DNA from: Candidatus Heimdallarchaeota archaeon
GTDB taxonomy: Archaea; Asgardarchaeota; Heimdallarchaeia; Heimdallarchaeales; Kariarchaeaceae
Assembly (NCBI GenBank): GCA_029882335.1
Contig: JAOUKW010000031.1
Location: 1-17,660 of the forward strand
Direction: 5' to 3'
Length of the DNA: 17,660 nt
Below the pieces are notes generated by a model that saw nothing but the letters and a program-made list of their open reading frames with translations, searched no databases and had not been told where the DNA came from. Made by a program: the position numbers and the translations under genes. This document shows positions 7,604 to 15,200 of the stretch, in pieces (positions within the stretch are counted from its first letter, which is position 1; each line of letters starts with the position of its first letter).

Positions 7604-8944
7604 ATGGTAAATAGCAATAATTCTACGGGTCAACCTGATGTGAAATATACAGAGCAAGATGTTTTAGATTACCACTCAAATAATTTTCCAGGAAATGGTA
7701 AAATCGAAATAATTTCTAAAACTCCTGTTACTAATCAAAGAGATCTGACTTTAGCTTATTCTCCTGGTGTTGCTGATGCCTGTCAAGCAATCCAAGCCAA
7801 TCCAATGGATTTATACAAATATACAAATATCGGAAATACTGTAGCTGTTATAACAAATGGTACTCGAGTGTTGGGATTAGGTGATATTGGAATGGCTGGT
7901 TATCCCGTAATGGAGGGTAAATCAATATTATTCAAAGCATTGGGTTCTGTTGATGCATTCCCATTGGTGATAAATAGACATAATAAAGAAGAGTTTATTG
8001 AAGTAGTAAAAACAATTGCACCTAATTTTGGTGGAATAAATTTGGAAGATATTCAAAAACCAGATTGTTTCTATATAGAAAGAACCTTAGATGCGGCTCT
8101 TGATATACCGGTATTTCATGATGATCAGTGGGGTACAGCAGTTGTTACATTGGCTGGAGTGATAAATTCATTAAAATTAGTTGGAAAGAAATTTTCTGAT
8201 ATAAAAGTGGCTGTTAATGGTTCTGGTGCATCTGGAATTGCAATTAGTCACATGTTGTTGGATGCAGGTGTGAAAGGATCAAATTTGAACTCGGTGGATC
8301 GAAATGGTGCTATATTCACTGGTAGAGATAATATGGATGAATATAAGGATGAATTATCTCAAAGAATAAATCCCAACAAAGAGAGTCTTTCTCTTGCTGA
8401 AGCAACAGAAGGTTGCGATCTTTTGATAGGTGCTTCTGGACCGGGTTTATTTACACAGGATATGGTTAGATCTATGACTGATGATGCGATTGTTTTTGCA
8501 ATTGCAAATCCAGTTCCAGAAATTATGCCTCATTTGGCTATCGAGGCAGGTGCTAAAATTGTAGGTACCGGAAGAAGTGATTTTGCAAATCAGATAAATA
8601 ATGTTTTAGGATTTCCTGGGATTTTTAGAGGTACACTTGATGTCAAGGCTACAACCATAACAAAAAATATGAAAATAGCTGCTGCAAATGCAATTGCTTC
8701 AAGGGTATCCGAGGAAGAACTTTCTCCCAATCATATTATTACAAGCCCAACAGATCCATTATTGATGCCATTAGAGGCGTCTGCTGTTGCAGAAGCGGCT
8801 ATGCAAGATGGAGTTGCGAGATTTAGTATGTCAAAGAGTGAAGTTTTTGATTTAACTTTAAAACGAATTGAATATTATAATGCCACAATTGCAAAATTAG
8901 TTCCTTCAAGAAAAAATCCATCATCTGTAACTAGTTCTTCTTAG
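7604..8944 (+). CDS. NAD(P)-dependent malic enzyme (decarboxylating)
   Basis: A 446-residue soluble enzyme that oxidatively decarboxylates malate to pyruvate and CO2 while reducing NAD(P)+, linking the TCA pool to pyruvate. Motifs appear in the family order: LAYSPGVA with catalytic Tyr52, LGLGDIGMAGYPVMEGK with Lys106, NLEDIQKPDCF (metal-binding Glu148/Asp149 region), FHDDQWGTA at 171-179, a Rossmann GxGxxG in NGSGASG (205-211), Asp232 at the end of the second strand, ANPVPEIMP, and GTGRSDFANQINNVLGFPGIFRG. Length matches the short bacterial and archaeal form without the phosphotransacetylase-like tail. One oddity is Trp176, where HDDQHGTA is the usual sequence. The acidic residue after the second strand hints at NAD but does not settle cofactor choice. 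The ATG at 7604 is the natural start. It appears to be a single-gene unit, with 189 nt before and 322 nt after it. Confidence 0.95.
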   Translation: MVNSNNSTGQPDVKYTEQDVLDYHSNNFPGNGKIEIISKTPVTNQRDLTLAYSPGVADACQAIQANPMDLYKYTNIGNTVAVITNGTRVLGLGDIGMAGYPVMEGKSILFKALGSVDAFPLVINRHNKEEFIEVVKTIAPNFGGINLEDIQKPDCFYIERTLDAALDIPVFHDDQWGTAVVTLAGVINSLKLVGKKFSDIKVAVNGSGASGIAISHMLLDAGVKGSNLNSVDRNGAIFTGRDNMDEYKDELSQRINPNKESLSLAEATEGCDLLIGASGPGLFTQDMVRSMTDDAIVFAIANPVPEIMPHLAIEAGAKIVGTGRSDFANQINNVLGFPGIFRGTLDVKATTITKNMKIAAANAIASRVSEEELSPNHIITSPTDPLLMPLEASAVAEAAMQDGVARFSMSKSEVFDLTLKRIEYYNATIAKLVPSRKNPSSVTSSS

Positions 8945-8999
8945 TCTTGGCGCATTACTGAAAATTAAATATTTATAGAAATCATTCCTTTTAAATGTA

Positions 9000-9060
9000 T
9001 TTTAGATTCGCACAACCTAAATGATAATTGAATTGCGTTATTAATATCATCAATCTAAAA
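9000..9060. repeat. Nested inverted repeat downstream of malic enzyme
   Basis: Outer arms TTTTAGATT (9000-9008) and AATCTAAAA (9052-9060) are perfectly complementary over 9 bp. Inside them ATGATA (9021-9026) pairs with TATCAT (9045-9050). It lies 55 nt after the malic enzyme stop, so it may be a structured 3' end. No T-run follows immediately on the plus strand. Confidence 0.35.
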
Positions 9061-9163
9061 GAATAAATTATATGGCATAGAATATCATAAGACGGGGAAT
9101 ACTCAATTATATGCTAAGGTCGTGATATATTGTTTTATTTTCATGATGTTGATAAGCGGTGAG

Positions 9164-9171
9164 TTTTTTTT
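9164..9171 (+). terminator. T-tract, possible terminator upstream of top6B
   Basis: Eight T residues preceded by GCGGTGAG, about 220 nt past the malic enzyme stop and 95 nt before the top6B start. It is compatible with termination of malic enzyme read-through or of a short untranslated RNA. The position is unusual and the evidence is only the tract itself. Confidence 0.25.
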
Positions 9172-9239
9172 AGTAGACTTAAATACTACATCGTATAGAG
9201 TAAAAAGTATAGTACCATTGGGTTGTCATCCCACTACTG

Positions 9240-9247
9240 TTAATTAA
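9240..9247 (+). promoter_or_regulatory. Candidate TATA box of top6B
   Basis: TTAATTAA centred about 24 nt upstream of the top6B ATG at 9267, the same spacing seen in front of other first genes here. CTTAAATAC near 9179-9187 is an alternative that would leave a leader of ~55 nt. Confidence 0.22.
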
Positions 9248-9266
9248 GGTTGGAAGAATAGTTAAA

Positions 9267-12200
9267 ATGAATGATCAAAATTCAGAAATCGAAGAATTAA
9301 TTCCTGACATTGAAGTAGATACTGATAAATCTAGTAAAAAATCACGTTCTAAAGAACCAAAAAGAGATTCAAAGGCCCGTACTGCATCTGCTGCAGTGTT
9401 TTTTAATGAAAACAAATCAATTGCTGGATTTGGAAACTCAATGCGTGCAGTTTTCACATCTGTTCGTGAATTGGTCGAAAATAGTCTGGATGCTTCTGAA
9501 AAAAGAGGAGTCACCCCTAGAATTTTCTTGACCATACGAAAACTGGAAAAAAAGGAATTAATTGCTTTAATGGGTGGTACCTCTTCATTAAAAACCCAAG
9601 ATGCAAAAATTGATTTTATTGAAATGAGTTGTAGGGACAATGGAATTGGTGTTAGTAGAGATCTTATTCCTCAATTATTTGGAACAGTATTGGCTGGTAC
9701 AAAATATGGAGCTCAACAAACCCGAGGTAGATTTGGTTTGGGTAGTAAAATGGTTCTGCTTTATGCCATGTCAACTTTAGATTTGCCAATACAGATAACT
9801 ACAAGACCTATCGGTGAAGATACAACTTATAGAGTAAAATTATTTATAAATTTAGAGAAAAATGAACCAATTATACATTCCGATGAAAAATTTGTAGAGG
9901 GAGACGATGAATATTTTGATGAATATGGAACTGAAATAAAAGTTTCCTTTACTGGTAGCTGGAATTTAGCTAAACTCTATGTTAGAGAATATTTTAAACA
10001 ATTAGCAATTATTACACCTTATACTGATTTATATGTAAAATTACCCTCAGATGAAAACCCAGGATTTCTTGAGGATCTAAATTTCTTACGAGTTGTTGAT
10101 GATTTACCTAAACCACCAGAAGTTGTGAAGATACATCCTTGGGGTACTGATATTTCTACATTTAGAAGAGAGATGACCCATGCTGAAGAAGATAATTTAA
10201 TTGACTTTTTATCTGAAAATTTCATGGGTGTCACCCCTCAGTCTGCAGAGTTGTTCTTTGAAGAAGTAGGTGTTGATGGTACGAAGAATCCTAAAGACTT
10301 AACAAGTCAAGAAATTCGTAGAATTGTACATGATGGTTTTAATCGGGCTTTAAAAGAATCTAAAGTAATAAAGCGAAAAAGAGATCGAGTATTTAAATTC
10401 GATGAACCTCGTGGAGATGCATTATCGCCATTAGGCGCAGCAAGATTAAGAAAAGGATTAGAAAAAGAGCTAGCACCTGATTTTGTAGAAGCACTGACTA
10501 GACCTCCAAGAGCATATGAAGGTCATCCATTTGTCATAGAGGCTGCTATTGGATATGGTGGTGGTGTTAATGCTGCTGCTGCATCAAAAGGAGTAACAAT
10601 TATTGACAATCGAGTAATTTATCGATTTGCAAATAGAATTCCTTTGGTTTTTGGAGCAGGTAGCGATTTAATTACAAATATCGCGAATTCGATAAATTGG
10701 TCTGAATATGGATTGACTCGAGCTACAGAACCTTTAGCAATTGCAGTATCTTTGGTATCAACAAAAATTCCATTCCCTGAAACTTCAAAAGAATATATTG
10801 ATAAAGTTGAAGAAATCGGAGCTGAAGTAAAATTAACGTTACTTCAACTTGCCCGTAAATTAAAAACCTACTTAGGTAGACGTAGAAGGAGACAAAGAGA
10901 AAAGCAGAGAAAATCTCGATTTGAAAGATTTGCACCTCAAACAGTACATAATTTATTGGATATATTGGAAAAAGAGAATTTATGGAATCCAACTACCGGT
11001 ATAAACCCGTCGCGAATAATTGCTGCATTATCTTCAGGAAAACCTAGGATTGATTCAACTGTTGTACCTCGTAGGGAATATATCTATCAGGCACCAATTT
11101 GGAGTAATGATAAAACCCAAAAAATATTACAAAGCAATGAAATTTTTGAGGTTGCTACGTTTATAAAAACGGATATTAAAGAGATCGCTCGATTACTCAA
11201 GGTATCTGAGGAAAGTATCATTACCATTAAAAAGAGGACAATTGATGAGTTAGAGGCATCAGGTCAGATTCCTAATTTAAATATTGATACAATTATCAGT
11301 CCTTCAGATGAGAAAAGATTCCATAAGAGGGATGATAAGGAAAAATTAGTAGAATTACCACGATTATCCAAGTCATTAAACAGACGATGGATTCGAAATG
11401 TCTATGATTTCTTAGTCCCTGAAAACGCCAAACTAACCAAAGTTCAAGGGCTTGCAGTAAAGTTAGTAGAAGCAGAAAGAGTTCAAGTAATAAACAGGAT
11501 ATTTTCAGATGAGGAAGATGATGATGATGATGATTTATCTTTATTTTTCGATGATACTATAGAGGTTAAAAAATCTGATTCACACAACTTAAATGAATTT
11601 TTTGCAGAAGAAGTTCTTGAAAAGCTAGATAATTTAACAGATAGTCCAAGTGAGATTTCAGAGGTTGAAGAGACACTAGAAACACCAGAAGAATTAAAGC
11701 AAGTTGGGACAAAGGATTTAACAATAGAATTTCTCACCTTATTACCTCCTTTAGAAGATCTCTATGATTTTGATCCAGTTAAAAAGAGAAAAATATCAAC
11801 ACTACTTGAATTTTTATTAGAAACTACCCATCCTTCTTCACCATTAGATTTTCGTGTTATGGCACCTATGCTTGTTAAGTCATTTCAAGATAATTTGAAA
11901 GCTCTGGTCCAAACATATCCAGAATATGGGAAAATAAAGGTCGATGTATCAAGCCAAAAGTGGATTGATGGATATCTTCGAAATGCATTTAAACGTAGAA
12001 AAATCTCCACTGTTCAAAATATCCTTGAAACTGAGTTAGATAAGCTACTAGAAATAAATGAACTTCAAAGGACTCTCTACAGTAATTTAATGGTTTCTTT
12101 GATTCCAAAAGAAGGGACATTTAATCCTGTAGATTACAAGGGAAAGGATGCTGAAGTTAAAGTAAAATTACTACAAGATGCAGGTATTTATTCATTAGAA

Positions 12201-15200
12201 AAATTTGCATCAACACCCTCCCAAGTTATTGTTGATGATATCAATTTAAAGGAATATATTCATCTTTTAGTTGAAGAAGCTAAAATGAAACTAATTAGTG
12301 AATTGACAATATCGAATAATCTTGGTTCTCTTAGCAATCTTAAGGAAATTCCAAGGGATTTAGAGGATGAGTTAGATCGATTAGCGATTTCAAATACAAT
12401 GGATTTACTGATAACGCCAATTGAGAAATTTGATCCTGCATTACAGAGTCGAATTATTTTAGCGAAATCAAGAATTGGGAAATCACCTGAAGTTTTACTT
12501 AAAAAGCATCAAAAAGCTCTCAAAGATGTAAATGTTGCAGTTTTGGAGGAAATTATATTTAACGCTGATTATTATCTTCAGAAAGAAATTCCAGAAACGG
12601 TTAAATCAGATTTAAATGAGGTAATTGAGCTCTTAAATCTACCTGTATCTCTAATATCATCTAATTTAGTCGTGTCTTTTGATGTTTTACGAGATGCAGG
12701 TATAACTAATGCTGGTAAATTCCTAGTTTGGCCATCACGAGAGCTATCTCGCGTCTTGGATACGTCTGAAGAATGGATTAAATTATTAAATGATAGTTTC
12801 GATGTTAAAGAATTAAAGAATGGCATTAAAAATACATTAAAACCAATTTCGACTATATCTCAAATCATTGGTGAAGAATGTGTTAGAGTAATAAATGATA
12901 TGGGTATCTCGTCTATCCAAGAAGCAGCTCAAGTCAGATGGGGTGATGTATTTCCAAAGAGTCATGAAAAATGGAAAATTATTGGAGAGATGGATCAGAT
13001 ATTAACAGGTGAGTTAGGTGACAACATTGATGATATTGAGGTGGGTAAATCAAAAGATAAATCCACTTTAATTGCTCTAATAAAAGAATTAGAGAAACAA
13101 GGGATTGATTCACTACTACAATTTATTAAATTACCTACCCAATCATTAACTACATTTGCAAATACTAAGAAAAAGAGGGATTTAATTGAACAGTTATCAA
13201 GTGATTTAAAGTCGTTTGAGCCTTCATTGGTTTCTACTACATCGAAAATTTATAAAGCATCTATTGCTCACTATGCATTGGAAAAACTACGTTCTCCAAT
13301 CGTTTATCTATCAGGTTTTGAAACAAGGGAAATAGAAAAATTAAATCATGAGGATATTCAAACATTACATCAATTATTTACTACTGATGAGGACCAATTA
13401 GCCAAAATTCTCAATATTTCCAAAACTAAATTAAAGGAGAAAATAGATTCTTCCGTATTACAGACCGCTGGTACATTAATTTCAGTACCTGATGAAAAAG
13501 GAAACTTAAAATCAGTAATCACTTTTGAACGTGAAGGTATTTCATTTTTCCAGCCTGAAGAGATTGCATCATTAAATAAAAGTGGTTATAATTCTATTGA
13601 AGCTCTATATTACTTATCTGATCATCGCACATTTGAAGTATCTGGGATAAGTTGGGAGATTGTTAATCATTTTAAGAAATTATTACAATCACCACCTGTA
13701 ATAATAACATGGAAGAAAATGGTAAGAGAATTAGTAGTAAAAACAAAACAAGATATTTCAGAGCATCTATTGTTTGATACTCAATTATCTAAAGAAAAGG
13801 ATGTCCCAATTGTAGAAGATTCAAACAAAGAACCAGAGTATGTTGATGTTGCTTTTTATGAGACATTCAGTTCAAAGGAATTAGAATTTTTAACAAAGGC
13901 AAATATTACACGAGTAATTGATTTTCTAACAACCAACTCCCATGACATGTCTGAAATACTCGGTTGGGATCAGCAGATTACTTTTAAGAAACAAACATCA
14001 GTAATATTGCAAGAAGCAGGTATTTCTTTAGGTGATTTAGAAATTTTCAGACCGGATCATCTTACTGAACTTTCAGAAATGGGTCTGATTACAATAGAGG
14101 ATCTCTACTTTACTGCTAAGAAAGAGACATGGGATTCAAGTTTGGTTGATTTTGATACGATTCAGACTGTAAAAAATGTTCTTCATTTACACTTGCAAAA
14201 TGTTGTTGAGGAACTTAGTCCTGAAATGGTAGAAATTTTGGTTGCAAATGGTGTCGAAACTATATTGGAATTAATACTTACAGGTAATCCTATTTTAGAA
14301 CAGAAAACAAAATTACCAGCAGAACGTTTTGAAAATCTTAAATATGCCATTGACTTTGGTGCTTTAATTGAGGCATTTGATAAAACTGTTCTCTTTACAC
14401 CAGGAATTAATTATTTCCAAGCTAAAAAATTAATGAATGCTGGATATAACAAAATTCTTGACTTAGTTATTGGAGATGTCAATGAACTATCTAGCATACT
14501 TGATATGTCTGTTGATGATGTTCAGGGATTGCTCGATTTGATAAATCGAGAAAATATTTTTGCATCAGAAGAGGAAAGGGGTATTCTTTTAAGAGATTTA
14601 CAAGCATTCTCAAGACAAGATGTCAGGTCAATTGCTAAATCTGGTGTTTTTGAGATGAACGATATGGATACGCTTCAAGAAGTATTATATCAAGTAACTG
14701 AATTTGGTTTCCAAGGTGAAGGTTATCTCAAGGAGTTAGTATTAGATCTACAAAAAGTATGTAAAATAGATATAAAGAAAATTGGTGATATCACAGAAAA
14801 AGATGTAAAGAAATTAAATCAACAAAATATATTTACTATTTCTGATGTTTTACTAATAAATTATGAAGATCTTGCATCTAACGTCGATATCGATAGTGTA
14901 TTGACAAATGTAACACGGTTTTTTATGGATTTAAGACCCTTTTTAGCAATGGCAAGAATGCCTATGAAAGTTGCTATGGTTGAAGGAGACTCCGAAGATA
15001 ATCTTTTAGATGGATTCCTTACAGAAAATAATCTTCTTCATAAAAGAACAATGCGAAATATTAGAACTCTACTTTCAATACCAATTCGATTAACAAGTTT
15101 TATCAAGTCATATCAAGGTAATGTTGAGGAATTCGCTGAAAAAACAGTATCTGACGCAATTTTAGAATATGTGCCAGATGACCTTCATCCAAATGCCCAA

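Larger units (their letters stand above)
8945..9266. other. Intergenic region and leader before the giant top6B gene
   Basis: 322 nt between malic enzyme and top6B with no convincing gene. It holds a 9-bp inverted repeat enclosing a second stem (9000-9060), an eight-T tract at 9164-9171 that could end a transcript coming from malic enzyme, an AT-rich CTTAAATAC near 9179-9187 and a TTAATTAA at 9240-9247, either of which could be the top6B TATA box. Base composition is a little less AT-rich at 9088-9160. No tRNA or C/D-box RNA could be built from it. Confidence 0.5.

Noticed and set aside
9130..9170. ATGATG followed by TGA near 9143, considered as a C/D-box guide RNA
   Set aside because: No D box (CTGA) at a suitable distance and no terminal stem.
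9143..9247. A 34-codon ATG frame (starting MMLISGEFF) ending 19 nt before the top6B start, possible leader peptide
   Set aside because: Too short to be meaningful in AT-rich DNA, no ribosome binding site, crosses the T-tract and the probable promoter.
11000..12000. Possibility that the giant frame is two fused neighbours created by a missed stop or frameshift
   Set aside because: Codon-by-codon reading found no stop, no phase change and no internal start with a ribosome binding site at the joint. Composition is uniform. It stays a point to check in raw reads.
10723..12826. Several minus-strand open frames of 70-90 codons inside the top6B gene
   Set aside because: They lie antisense to a clearly coding frame, have low-complexity Ser/Phe-rich translations and no recognisable domain.
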